Virus record (IMG/VR): IMGVR_UViG_3300046167_000154
Coordinates: 1-34,798 of that record
Source of the DNA: a virus
DNA length: 34,798 nucleotides
Reading direction: 5' to 3' (one strand)
Part shown: positions 1 through 7,045 of the stretch, one piece after another
Layout of the letters: every line of letters starts with the position of its first letter
How positions within the stretch are numbered: position 1 is the stretch's first letter
Program-made: the position numbers and the translations under genes
The notes under the pieces: generated by a model
What the model was told of the DNA's origin: nothing
What the model saw: only the letters and a program-made list of their open reading frames with translations
The model's database searches: none

Positions 1-149
1 ACCTACCACGGCACCGTGAACTCGTCCAACGTCGCAACGCGGCACTACGGAATGTTCACGAGATCGGGGACGAACTCCGGTCGCTAGGTCTAGACGTTGA
101 TCTTTGCGAGTGGGCGATCGTTGACGAACATTTCGAAGACGCGGCATAG
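1..149 (+). CDS. 3' part of first early gene (wraps from right edge)
   Basis: Reading from base 3 the frame is open to a TAG at 147-149. The incomplete codon at bases 1-2 is completed by the last base of the window, giving Asn, and the frame continues exactly from the gene that starts at 34627. The whole protein would be 106 residues. This half encodes 49 residues, rich in Arg, Glu, Asp and Leu and predicted mostly helical, ending in EDAA. I do not recognise the family. Because the frame runs through the junction, I take the window as a circular map. The alternative is a coincidental open frame at both edges, which is much less likely given the similar composition of both halves. Confidence 0.75.
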   Translation, partial: LPRHRELVQRRNAALRNVHEIGDELRSLGLDVDLCEWAIVDEHFEDAA

Positions 150-151
150 GA

Positions 152-199
152 GTTGACTAATCGTTGGGCATTCCCTAGAGTGTCCAACTGTGAGTCAAC
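152..199 (+). other. Strong two-part RNA hairpin between early genes
   Basis: GTTGACT (152-158) pairs perfectly with AGTCAAC (193-199). After a 4x4 internal loop, GTTGGGCA (163-170) pairs with TGTCCAAC (181-188), with one G-U wobble, leaving a 10-base loop. No T-tract follows, so it is not a typical Rho-independent terminator. The position, between two early genes and just before a very strong ribosome binding site, resembles the RNase III processing hairpins between T7 early genes (analogy only). It could instead protect a 5' end or bind a regulator. Confidence 0.6.
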
Positions 200-225
200 A
201 CACGAGCCACAGGAGGGCTTAAGAC

Positions 226-465
226 ATGCAACTACGACCATTAGGTAGCAACAAAACAGAAGTAGAATTCACAGACGGCACTACGGTGTTCTTCAGTTAT
301 GAGACACCAGTAGCACTACAGACGGCAGAGGGTCACTACTTCAAAACAGAGGACTTCTGGAGCGTCACCACGTCGAAACATATCAACCAATGGTTGAAAT
401 CCAGAGGTGCGGACTACTGCGACACACTGACACAGGACAGCATAAACGCGAGGGCTACAGTATGA
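226..465 (+). CDS. Small conserved phage protein (DUF8033-like)
   Basis: 79 residues. The start is fixed by a near-perfect ribosome binding site, AGGAGGG at 211-217, nine bases upstream. The sequence pattern (TEVEFTDGTTVFFSYETPVA, then a segment with WSVTTSKHINQWL) is that of a short beta-rich protein common in phage early regions, where versions read 'x-V-F-S-D-G-T-x-V-x-F-S-Y-x-T-P-V'. I recall it under DUF8033 but could not check. The function is unknown. The stop overlaps the next start as ATGA, implying translational coupling. Confidence 0.8.
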   Translation: MQLRPLGSNKTEVEFTDGTTVFFSYETPVALQTAEGHYFKTEDFWSVTTSKHINQWLKSRGADYCDTLTQDSINARATV

Positions 466-776
466 TACACACACACGACAGCCTAAGGTCACAGGACGGT
501 GACTTCGAAAACTACCATTACCAGCTAGACGACGGGGAGCAGTACAGGCTCACAGATGGGGAGCTAGGGTGGCTCAAGTTTGTCACTGGACGCTACACAA
601 TAGCGGACCACATACGAGAAAACCTAGTCGACGGTGTGTACACGGTAGACATAGATGGTATGAGCGAGGCGCTAGACGACGACGGGATGCATCCAAAAGC
701 CATTTGTCTATCAGATGACACGGTATTGCAATCAATATTTTTCTACAGCGCAAGCGAGGTGACAGCATGGGACTAG
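462..776 (+). CDS. Hypothetical early protein, acidic
   Basis: 104 residues from the ATG at 462, which overlaps the previous stop (ATGA). An earlier in-frame ATG at 390 lies inside the upstream gene and is unlikely to be used. The protein is strongly acidic (many Asp and Glu) with a short His/Asp-rich start. No cysteine cluster, membrane segment or catalytic motif is visible, and I do not recognise the family. It overlaps the next gene by ten bases, so it is part of the coupled early cassette. Small acidic early proteins of T7-like phages often bind host enzymes, but nothing here proves that. Confidence 0.75.
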   Translation: MIHTHDSLRSQDGDFENYHYQLDDGEQYRLTDGELGWLKFVTGRYTIADHIRENLVDGVYTVDIDGMSEALDDDGMHPKAICLSDDTVLQSIFFYSASEVTAWD

Positions 777-991
777 GACGCTACACAATCTGGTACAACC
801 ACGAGGACCACGTCTGGGACATCTACGACAGCCGGAAGGGTTTCGTGTACCCTGAGTACACCATCAACAACTACAGCGGGCTCATGGGCAAACTACGGGA
901 CCGCTTTGGATTCCTAGACACTGACAGGAACCACCAGAGGTTTTGGCGTGTGATGCGCTGGTGGGACCGACTACGACACGGGAGGCGCTAG
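767..991 (+). CDS. Hypothetical early protein, Trp/Tyr/Arg rich
   Basis: 74 residues starting inside the end of the previous gene. Composition is unusual: many aromatics (WYNHEDHVWDIY near the N-terminus, FWRVMRWWDRLRHGRR at the C-terminus) and a basic C-terminal tail. This suggests a compact domain followed by an amphipathic, positively charged helix that could contact nucleic acid or membrane. No family is recognised. The stop is followed after four bases by the next start. Confidence 0.75.
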   Translation: MGLGRYTIWYNHEDHVWDIYDSRKGFVYPEYTINNYSGLMGKLRDRFGFLDTDRNHQRFWRVMRWWDRLRHGRR

Positions 992-995
992 AGAC

Positions 996-1097
996 ATGTA
1001 CGAGAACTGGCAACCATTTTGGGACGTATTGTTGTTACTGGCGGCATCTGGTATAATCACCCTCTGGCTATACATCAAAGGAGATCCGGATGATTAA
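996..1097 (+). CDS. 33-residue membrane microprotein
   Basis: ATG at 996 follows GGAGG at 981-985. The product has a short N-terminal segment with Trp, one hydrophobic helix at about residues 10-28 (VLLLLAASGIITLWLYI) and a charged tail ending in DPDD. The end overlaps the next start, so it sits within a coupled chain. It is likely a single-pass inner-membrane peptide. The function is unknown; short early membrane peptides in other phages can affect superinfection or membrane potential. Confidence 0.65.
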   Translation: MYENWQPFWDVLLLLAASGIITLWLYIKGDPDD

Positions 1098-1212
1098 CGA
1101 CATATTTTTCTGGAGCTTTTATGCTCTGGTTTTCGGGTGGGTAGTGGGCATCCCTCTGCTCTCCCTTTGGATAGCTGTACACATACTGACAGAGGACAAC
1201 GACAATGCCTAG
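1090..1212 (+). CDS. 40-residue membrane microprotein
   Basis: ATG at 1090 overlaps the end of the preceding microprotein gene, with AGGAGA about ten bases upstream. One long hydrophobic helix spans about residues 6-32, rich in Phe, Trp, Val and Leu, with an acidic C-terminus (TEDNDNA). It is a probable single-pass inner-membrane peptide. Two consecutive membrane microproteins suggest that they act together, which is inference. The stop overlaps the start of the next gene. Confidence 0.65.
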   Translation: MINDIFFWSFYALVFGWVVGIPLLSLWIAVHILTEDNDNA

Positions 1213-1366
1213 AGAATCATGGGAAGAAGCTCACGACTACTACTACGACCAACTAGAGGCCGAAGACTACGAAGGCCTAGACGATATTGAGGAGTGGAAG
1301 GAGGAGGAGCAAAAGATTATCGACGAGCTTATACAACGGATGCAAGGGGCTTACAATGACATTTGA
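1205..1366 (+). CDS. 53-residue acidic helical early protein
   Basis: Starts at the ATG at 1205, overlapping the previous stop. The protein is very acidic, with a Tyr-rich stretch (HDYYYDQLEAEDYEGLDD) followed by a charged helix (EEWKEEEQKIIDELIQRM). No family is recognised. The extreme negative charge is typical of DNA-mimic or host-enzyme-binding peptides, but that is only a possibility. It overlaps the next gene by eleven bases. Confidence 0.65.
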   Translation: MPRESWEEAHDYYYDQLEAEDYEGLDDIEEWKEEEQKIIDELIQRMQGAYNDI

Positions 1367-1580
1367 GGAATACGAGAGGGGTTACTATGACGGGGACTCT
1401 GGAGGCCTACCAGAGCCTCCCAGAGACCCAGAGGAGCAAGCCATGATCGAACACATAGTCGAGTTTGAAACTGAGATGTTCCGCTTGGACTGCCAACGTA
1501 AATACTCTAGGCTCAACGCTAGACATTTACAAAAGATGATGATTGAGATACATGGGGAGGACTGGAGAGATGCGCTGTAA
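1356..1580 (+). CDS. Hypothetical early protein, 74 residues
   Basis: I place the start at the ATG at 1356, preceded by AGGGG at 1345-1349, rather than the upstream in-frame ATG at 1287, which lies in the middle of the previous gene. The protein opens with MTFEEYERGYYDGD, has a Pro/Glu-rich linker (GLPEPPRDPEEQ), then a long helical C-terminal half. The family is unknown. Its stop overlaps the next gene by eleven bases, continuing the coupled cassette. Confidence 0.7.
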   Translation: MTFEEYERGYYDGDSGGLPEPPRDPEEQAMIEHIVEFETEMFRLDCQRKYSRLNARHLQKMMIEIHGEDWRDAL

Positions 1581-1761
1581 AGCCTGTAATAGAATACTAG
1601 AGGAATCAGAATTGACTAAAAAGGATACACATGGTAACTTTCTTGATATTTGCGGTATTTGCCTTTCTGCTAGTGCTAGCGCAGGAGTAGACTCAGAAAC
1701 TATGGAATATTACCAATATGAGATATTTACAGAAGACGAAAACTATGATACCCTCTACTAA
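1570..1761 (+). CDS. Zinc-ribbon microprotein
   Basis: 63 residues from the ATG at 1570, directly after GGAG. An upstream in-frame ATG at 1543 is less well placed. Two CxxC knuckles (CKAC at residues 3-6, CGIC about 34 residues later) form a predicted four-cysteine zinc ribbon, followed by an acidic, Tyr-rich tail (YYQYEIFTEDENYDTLY). Such proteins are common in phage early regions and may bind nucleic acid or a host protein. The exact role is not known. It is the last gene before a 72-base gap. Confidence 0.75.
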   Translation: MRCKACNRILEESELTKKDTHGNFLDICGICLSASASAGVDSETMEYYQYEIFTEDENYDTLY

Positions 1762-1798
1762 GGTATACTTAGGTATATATACTAAAGTAGAAGCAGTA

Positions 1799-1810
1799 GT
1801 AGTTAACTAC
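1799..1810. repeat. 12-bp perfect palindrome
   Basis: GTAGTTAACTAC is a perfect palindrome in the AT-rich 72-base gap between two early cassettes (1762-1833), which otherwise holds repeated TAG/TAC triplets and TATACT-like words. It could be an operator for a dimeric protein. No convincing sigma-70 -35 element is placed for a promoter here. Confidence 0.4.
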
Positions 1811-1833
1811 AGTAGTACTACAGGAGTAAACTT

Positions 1834-2085
1834 ATGTTTATAGACGAGAAATCAATCTATGTTGTCGATGGGGGTGACTACTCCGTCTACTGCCTAGGCT
1901 ACACACAAGCCCGCACAGTGACCAATGACATCATGAAGGCCGACCCTTGGGGTGGTATTCCGTTTGTCCTACGTAAGGACCTAGAGCTGTCCTTGGACGA
2001 CCGTGGGAATGTAGTCATGACCAAGTCCACATTGGACAAGATCCTTGAGTTAGCCAGTGACGACCTACCGGAGGGTGAACAATGA
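1834..2085 (+). CDS. Hypothetical early protein, 83 residues
   Basis: Starts at an ATG seven bases after AGGAG (1820-1824), the best ribosome binding site in this stretch. The N-terminal half is beta-like (FIDEKSIYVVDGGDYSVYC) and the C-terminal half helical and acidic. No family is recognised. The stop overlaps the next gene as ATGA. It opens a second coupled set (1834-2509). Confidence 0.75.
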   Translation: MFIDEKSIYVVDGGDYSVYCLGYTQARTVTNDIMKADPWGGIPFVLRKDLELSLDDRGNVVMTKSTLDKILELASDDLPEGEQ

Positions 2086-2360
2086 AACAACCAGAGAACG
2101 GCCACACGAAGCACTTTGGCAACGACGGACCCATAGGCAACGACGCTGAAATCATTGTGTACTATGAGGAACGAGGTCCAGCAGAGCCAGTCCTACGCAT
2201 ACCCTTTTGGTACTGCAAGGACGAACTAGGGATGCACGAGCACTTTGAGGAGTCAGTACGTAGGACAGCCAAGGCACTCGCAGAGTCCTACACGTACTGG
2301 CCCGATGGGTACGTCCATGTGCAGACAATCATTAATCAGGAGTACGTAAACATACTATGA
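2082..2360 (+). CDS. Hypothetical early protein, 92 residues
   Basis: The start overlaps the previous stop (ATGA), and GGAGGG lies about seven bases upstream. The protein has a Gly/Asn-rich N-terminus, a central strand (EIIVYYEE) and a C-terminal mixed region. There is no cysteine cluster or membrane segment, and I do not recognise it. Its own stop again overlaps the next start. Confidence 0.75.
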   Translation: MKQPENGHTKHFGNDGPIGNDAEIIVYYEERGPAEPVLRIPFWYCKDELGMHEHFEESVRRTAKALAESYTYWPDGYVHVQTIINQEYVNIL

Positions 2361-2509
2361 TGACGGAACAGCAGTTAGAGCAGTGGATACGGGACAACCC
2401 GTGGAAAGCCAATGTGATCTGTCCTGCTGGGGGTATAGGATTTATGATGTTCATTATGTACACTTGCATTCAACTCATAGATTCTTTTTTGACAGGTAAA
2501 TTCATTTAG
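2357..2509 (+). CDS. 50-residue membrane microprotein
   Basis: The start ATG at 2357 overlaps the previous stop; a second in-frame ATG at 2360 follows. The N-terminal 20 residues are polar (EQQLEQWIRDNPWK). A hydrophobic segment of about 24 residues with several Met and Phe follows (GGIGFMMFIMYTCIQLI), predicting one membrane helix. Its last codons overlap the -35 element of the sigma-70 promoter for the SSB gene. The function is unknown. Confidence 0.6.
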   Translation: MMTEQQLEQWIRDNPWKANVICPAGGIGFMMFIMYTCIQLIDSFLTGKFI

Positions 2510-2517
2510 TGTATACT
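2489..2517 (+). promoter_or_regulatory. Strong sigma-70 promoter for replication genes
   Basis: The -35 element TTGACA (2489-2494) is a perfect match. A 17-base spacer separates it from the -10 element TATACT (2512-2517), which differs at one position. Transcription would begin near 2524, giving a ~50-base leader before the SSB start with GGAG as ribosome binding site. It overlaps the 3' end of the upstream microprotein gene. It would let host housekeeping RNA polymerase express the replication module independently of the upstream early promoters. Confidence 0.8.
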
Positions 2518-2572
2518 ATTAGTATGTTCTGGGGAAACCAGAGCTAAAACCAAAACCAACGGAGATTATTCC

Positions 2573-2950
2573 ATGACAGTAACAACAGTAGAAGGCGTAG
2601 TTAACTTCAGCAACCTAACAGCACACGACGTGTTCAATGGTCAATCAACTGGAGCCTACTCCATGACGGTCACATTGTCAGAAGAAGACGCAGCAGAGCT
2701 TGCAGCCAACGGTGTTAAGATCAAGGACTACCAAGGCAACAAGCAACGCAAGTTCAAGTCCAAGTACGAGATCAAGCGTTTTGATGCTGACGGTAACGCC
2801 TACACCGGAGAAGTCCCATACAACTCCAAAGTACGCCTGAAGTACAAGCTGGGTCAGCCTCACCCAGTACACGGCGTAGCAACCTACCTTGAGGCGGTCA
2901 AAGTACTAGAAGAAGCAGAGATTGCCGTAGGCGATGCCGCAGACTTCTAA
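2573..2950 (+). CDS. Single-stranded DNA-binding protein, T7 gp2.5 type
   Basis: 125 residues. It has a beta-rich OB-fold-like body with basic and aromatic residues in the middle (KDYQGNKQRKFKSKYEIKRF) and an acidic C-terminal tail that ends in ADF. A C-terminal acidic tail with a terminal aromatic residue is the hallmark of gp2.5-like SSBs, which use it to contact polymerase and helicase. This one is shorter than T7 gp2.5 (about 230 residues). It sits directly upstream of the primase-helicase, overlapping it by 17 bases, and directly downstream of a strong sigma-70 promoter, which fits a protein needed in large amounts. Confidence 0.75.
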   Translation: MTVTTVEGVVNFSNLTAHDVFNGQSTGAYSMTVTLSEEDAAELAANGVKIKDYQGNKQRKFKSKYEIKRFDADGNAYTGEVPYNSKVRLKYKLGQPHPVHGVATYLEAVKVLEEAEIAVGDAADF

Positions 2951-4541
2951 GTTCCTAAGGCACGAGAGTTGTCCGGAGTGTGGTTCTTCGGACGCTCTCG
3001 CTATCTACAGCGATGGCGGTCAGCACTGCTTTAGCTGTCAGCATCACGTTCACGGTGGAGACCAAGGCATGACCTCAGAATTACCCAAGGCCAAGCCCCT
3101 TAATTTCAAGGGAGTGGTCTCAAGCATACCCCAACGGCGCATATCTCAGGACACCTGTGGGCGCTACGGAGTCACCGTTGAGTACACCTCCACAGGTGAA
3201 ATAGACAGACACTACTACCCCTACTACGACATGTCTACGGGTGACCTGTGCGCGGCAAAGGTACGCGAGGTTCAGACCAAAGGGTTCATGTCAATGGGGG
3301 ACGTAACCAACGTCGGCTTCTTCGGACAACAACAGTGCAACCGGAACACCTACATAACGATTACTGAGGGCGAATTGGACGCCTTGGCAATCTATGAGAT
3401 GTCAGGTAAGCAGTGGGACGTGGTTTCACTTCGGTCGGGCGCAGGTAATGCCGCCAAGGAGATCAAGGCCCAGCTAGAATGGCTCGAAGGGTACGACACG
3501 GTAGTCCTCTGCTTTGACAATGACAAGGCAGGAGAAGAAGCAGTAGAGCAGGTGAAAGACCTCTTTAGCCCTGACAAGCTGAAGATCTGTAAGCTACCCC
3601 TGAAGGACGCCAGTGACATGCTCATGGCTAACAGGGTCAAGGACTTTACGCAACACTGGTGGAATTCCAAAGTTTATCGTCCTGACGGTATCGTCGCTGG
3701 CACTGACACATGGGACAAGCTGGTAGAAAAGAGGAATGTCAAGTCCATCCCGTACCCTTGGGAGGGTCTCAATCATATAACTAGGGGGCATAGACCGTAT
3801 GAACTCGTCACGATCACTAGCGGCAGTGGTATGGGAAAGTCCCAATTTATCAGAGAAATTGAGTACGATCTTCTACGCCGATGCGAAGGCAATATTGGAG
3901 TCTTGGCGCTTGAGGAAGATCTGGCCCGAACAACGCTTGGTATCATGTCGGTGGCGGCAAACAGGCCTCTACACTTGGAAGAGGACACGCCTGTGGACCA
4001 ACTACGACCGTTTTGGGAGAGCACACTGGGAACAGGACGTTACTACCTATTCGACCATTGGGGGTCAACTTCAGCAGATAACCTCCTCGCCCGTGTTCGC
4101 TATATGGCAAAAGCGCTTGACTGCCGGTACGTCATACTGGACCACCTGTCAATCGTCGTGTCTTCCCAAGAGTCAGGAGACGAGCGAAAAGCAATAGACG
4201 AGATCATGACCAAGCTTCGGACCTTGGTGGCAGAGACAGGCGTTTGTCTGTTCCTCGTGTCACACCTCCGACGATCCCAAGGTAAAGCACACGAGGACGG
4301 TGCTCAGATATCATTGGGTGAACTCAGAGGGTCTCAGGCAATCGCTCAGTTGTCAGACATCGTCATCGGTATGGAACGGGATCAGCAACACGAGAACGAG
4401 GACGTACGTAATACAACCACTGTTCGAGTGTTGAAGAATCGGTACACCGGAGAAACTGGACCCGCCTGTTGGTTAGCTTATGACCGTGCCACGGGTCGCC
4501 TGTCGGAAGTGCCTAATCCACACATAGGGGACGACTTTTGA
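2934..4541 (+). CDS. Bifunctional DNA primase-helicase, T7 gp4 type
   Basis: 535 residues, close to T7 gp4 (566). Domains in order: an N-terminal zinc finger with C13, C16, C32 and C35; a TOPRIM primase core with TEGELDAL (E145) and FDNDKAGEE (D195, D197); a linker; and a RecA-like DnaB-family helicase with Walker A SGSGMGKS (296-303), Walker B YVILDHLS, the H4 region GELRGSQAIAQLSD and an arginine-finger region near LKNRYTGETG. It synthesises primers and unwinds DNA at the phage fork with the adjacent polymerase. The start overlaps the SSB gene, and the stop overlaps the polymerase TTG start. All key residues are present. Confidence 0.95.
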   Translation: MPQTSKFLRHESCPECGSSDALAIYSDGGQHCFSCQHHVHGGDQGMTSELPKAKPLNFKGVVSSIPQRRISQDTCGRYGVTVEYTSTGEIDRHYYPYYDMSTGDLCAAKVREVQTKGFMSMGDVTNVGFFGQQQCNRNTYITITEGELDALAIYEMSGKQWDVVSLRSGAGNAAKEIKAQLEWLEGYDTVVLCFDNDKAGEEAVEQVKDLFSPDKLKICKLPLKDASDMLMANRVKDFTQHWWNSKVYRPDGIVAGTDTWDKLVEKRNVKSIPYPWEGLNHITRGHRPYELVTITSGSGMGKSQFIREIEYDLLRRCEGNIGVLALEEDLARTTLGIMSVAANRPLHLEEDTPVDQLRPFWESTLGTGRYYLFDHWGSTSADNLLARVRYMAKALDCRYVILDHLSIVVSSQESGDERKAIDEIMTKLRTLVAETGVCLFLVSHLRRSQGKAHEDGAQISLGELRGSQAIAQLSDIVIGMERDQQHENEDVRNTTTVRVLKNRYTGETGPACWLAYDRATGRLSEVPNPHIGDDF

Positions 4542-6169
4542 TCTACCTTGACTTGGAAGCCAACGGCCTGACTCCTGACACCATTTGGTGTGTCGTAACA
4601 CGGGAAAAGGGAGTAAGCACTGTGCACACTACCCCAGACACCCTCTGTAAGGCTCTAGAAGGCTCTGTGAGCGTCTGTGGGCACAACCTGATAGGTTATG
4701 ACCTCCCAGTGCTAGAACGTCTCTGGGGGCTTTCTGTGGCTCCTGAGCGCATAGTGGACACACTGGTGTTGTCACGCCTGTTTGACCCAAGCAGGCAAGG
4801 TGGGCACTCGTTGAGAGCTTGGGGTGAAACATTGGGCTTCCCAAAGGGTGACCATAATGACTGGTCTAGGTTGTCACAGGAGATGATCGACTACTGCATA
4901 CAGGACGTAGCAGTTACAGAAGCAGTGCACAAGAGTCTGACCAGAGACATGTCTGCGTTTGACCCTGAGTCAATCAAGCTGGAACACAAGGTGCAGTACA
5001 TAGTCCAGCAACAGGAGCGCAACGGTTGGGTCTTGGACCAGCAACTAGCGCGTGAACTATTAGCAACATTCAAGGAGAGAATGAATGAAATTGAAGAGGA
5101 ATTGCAGAAGAAGTTTCCTCCGATTGTACACGAGAGGTGGTCTGAGAAAACTGGTAAGCGTCTCAAGGACAAAGTTGAGATCTTCAATGTCGGATCTAGA
5201 CAACAGATTGCGCGTAGGCTATCGACGCTTGGTGTGGTCTTTGACAAAGTTACGGAGAAAGGCAACCCCATCGTTGATGAGGCTGTACTAGACACCATTG
5301 ACCTGCCAGAGGCTAAGTCAGTGAGTGAGTACTTGATGCTACAAAAGAGATACGCACAGGTCCACTCATGGTTAGAACACTTGCAGGACGACGGTAGAGT
5401 TCATGGTCGTGTCATTAGCAACGGCGCAGTCACTGGACGCATGACCCACCAGAGTCCTAACATGGCCCAAGTCCCAGCAAGCTACAGCCCCTACGGGCAC
5501 GAGTGTCGCTCCTGCTGGACTGTACCTGAAGGGAAGAAGCTAGTAGGTTTCGACGCTAGTGGCCTTGAGCTACGAATGTTGGCGCACTACATGAACGACA
5601 AGGAGTTTACCAATGTCCTCCTCACCGAAGACATTCACACCAGAAACCAAATGGCTGCAGGGCTTGAAACAAGACCTCAAGCTAAGACTTTCATCTACGC
5701 TTTCCTATACGGAGCAGGAGATGCAAAAATCGGAACTATCGTTGGCGGAAGCGCAAAAGACGGCGCACATCTTAAGCGACGATTTTTATCAAATACACCT
5801 GCTCTTGAAAGTCTACGAGAACGCGTTACTAGAGCTTCTGGGAGAGGCTATCTCACAGGACTTGATGGTAGAAGACTTAGAGTTAGATCTGAACATGCTG
5901 CATTGAATACGTTGTTGCAGGCGGCAGGAGCCATCGTGATGAAACAGGCCCTAGTCATACTGGACGACTACGCAACGCAGTGGAAACTCGACTACAACTT
6001 TATAGGAAACATACATGATGAGGTACAATCGGAGGTGGTTGCAGACCAAGCAGAGAAGTACGGCTGGCTTGCAGTCGAATGTCTCAAGGCGGCAGGGGTT
6101 CACTTTAACCTCAGATGCCCCCTTGACGGAGAATTCCAAATTGGAACAACGTGGGCAGAAACCCACTGA
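4538..6169 (+). CDS. Family A DNA polymerase with 3'-5' exonuclease, T7 type
   Basis: 543 residues. The start is a TTG overlapping the helicase stop (TTGA), supported by AGGGG eight bases upstream. The exonuclease domain has motif I (D5, E7), motif II HNLIGYD (N50, D55) and motif III YCIQD (Y119, D123). The polymerase domain has motif A FDASGLELR (D339), motif B with KTFIYAFLYGAGDAKIG, and motif C IHDE (H493, D494, E495). All catalytic acids are intact. It is about 160 residues shorter than T7 gp5, and nothing between the thumb helices looks like the T7 thioredoxin-binding loop, so it probably does not use thioredoxin as clamp. That last point is inference. Confidence 0.95.
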   Translation: MIYLDLEANGLTPDTIWCVVTREKGVSTVHTTPDTLCKALEGSVSVCGHNLIGYDLPVLERLWGLSVAPERIVDTLVLSRLFDPSRQGGHSLRAWGETLGFPKGDHNDWSRLSQEMIDYCIQDVAVTEAVHKSLTRDMSAFDPESIKLEHKVQYIVQQQERNGWVLDQQLARELLATFKERMNEIEEELQKKFPPIVHERWSEKTGKRLKDKVEIFNVGSRQQIARRLSTLGVVFDKVTEKGNPIVDEAVLDTIDLPEAKSVSEYLMLQKRYAQVHSWLEHLQDDGRVHGRVISNGAVTGRMTHQSPNMAQVPASYSPYGHECRSCWTVPEGKKLVGFDASGLELRMLAHYMNDKEFTNVLLTEDIHTRNQMAAGLETRPQAKTFIYAFLYGAGDAKIGTIVGGSAKDGAHLKRRFLSNTPALESLRERVTRASGRGYLTGLDGRRLRVRSEHAALNTLLQAAGAIVMKQALVILDDYATQWKLDYNFIGNIHDEVQSEVVADQAEKYGWLAVECLKAAGVHFNLRCPLDGEFQIGTTWAETH

Positions 6170-6178
6170 GGCTAACGT

Positions 6179-7045
6179 ATGAAGAACGTGTACACACTAG
6201 TGTCGGACATCTACAAACTGATGGAGACGAAAGAAGTAGCAGAAGGTGTGGACCTAGAGTCTGCTATTGATCTCTTCGGAGAGAACGTCAAGGACCTCAT
6301 GCGTAACGAGTTTGGTGGGCGTAAGCGTGACGGGCGTAAGCTACGCATGTCTAACATCGGACGTGAGGACCGCTACTTGTGGAACGTCTACAACGACGTA
6401 GAAAAGTCCGATGAGATCCAAGGCCATACCTATGTCAAGTTCCTCTACGGCCACCTCATTGAGGAGATGCTACTGTTCTTAACAAGGGCCGCAGGTCATG
6501 AGGTAACGGATGAACAAAAGAAATGTGAAGTTAACGGTATTACAGGTTCGATGGACTGTAAAATCGACGGTATTGTTACTGACGTTAAAAGCACTTCAAC
6601 TTATGGGTTTAAAAAATTCAAAGACGGTTCACTGGCTTATGACGACCCATTTGGATACGTGGCTCAAATTAAAGGATACGCGTATTCAGAAGGTGCTACT
6701 AAATTTGGATGGTTAGCAATGGACAAACAGAATGGTCACCTCACGTACCTCATGTACGACGAGGAGGACACTCAGGCCCCTGTCTATGACCTAATCAGCT
6801 ATGACATCAAGGAGCGCATTGAACACGTAAAAAAGCTAGTGGAGCATCCAACCCCGCCCGACGTATGCTACGGCACTATCGACGATGGAAAGAGTGGGAA
6901 CCAAAAACTCGCCGTCGGATGCTCCTACTGCTCCTACAAAAAGGTTTGTTGGCCTACCATTCGCGCCTTCGCCTATTCCTCAGGTCCCCGTTATTTAACA
7001 GAGGTGCATAATGAGCCGAAAGTCCAAGAAATCACGATTTCGTAG
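6179..7045 (+). CDS. PD-(D/E)XK exonuclease, Cas4/RecB-like, with C-terminal cysteines
   Basis: 288 residues. The core GSMDCKIDGIVTDVKS carries the PD-(D/E)XK nuclease signature (D126/D130, D135, K137), with a preceding acidic helix GHLIEEM (H92, E95/E96). The C-terminus has a cysteine cluster, VGCSYCSYKKVCW, with another Cys about 20 residues earlier (PDVC). This is the pattern of the 4Fe-4S cluster that closes Cas4/AddB-type nucleases. By position, between polymerase and endonuclease I, it replaces the T7 gp6 exonuclease, likely acting in host DNA breakdown and recombination. It overlaps endonuclease I by 35 bases. Confidence 0.85.
   Translation: MKNVYTLVSDIYKLMETKEVAEGVDLESAIDLFGENVKDLMRNEFGGRKRDGRKLRMSNIGREDRYLWNVYNDVEKSDEIQGHTYVKFLYGHLIEEMLLFLTRAAGHEVTDEQKKCEVNGITGSMDCKIDGIVTDVKSTSTYGFKKFKDGSLAYDDPFGYVAQIKGYAYSEGATKFGWLAMDKQNGHLTYLMYDEEDTQAPVYDLISYDIKERIEHVKKLVEHPTPPDVCYGTIDDGKSGNQKLAVGCSYCSYKKVCWPTIRAFAYSSGPRYLTEVHNEPKVQEITIS

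Noticed and set aside
152-199. Rho-independent terminator
   Set aside because: No T-tract after the stem; kept as an RNA structure instead.
1764-1780. Sigma-70 promoter in the 1762-1833 gap
   Set aside because: TATACT and TATATA words exist but no -35 at correct distance.
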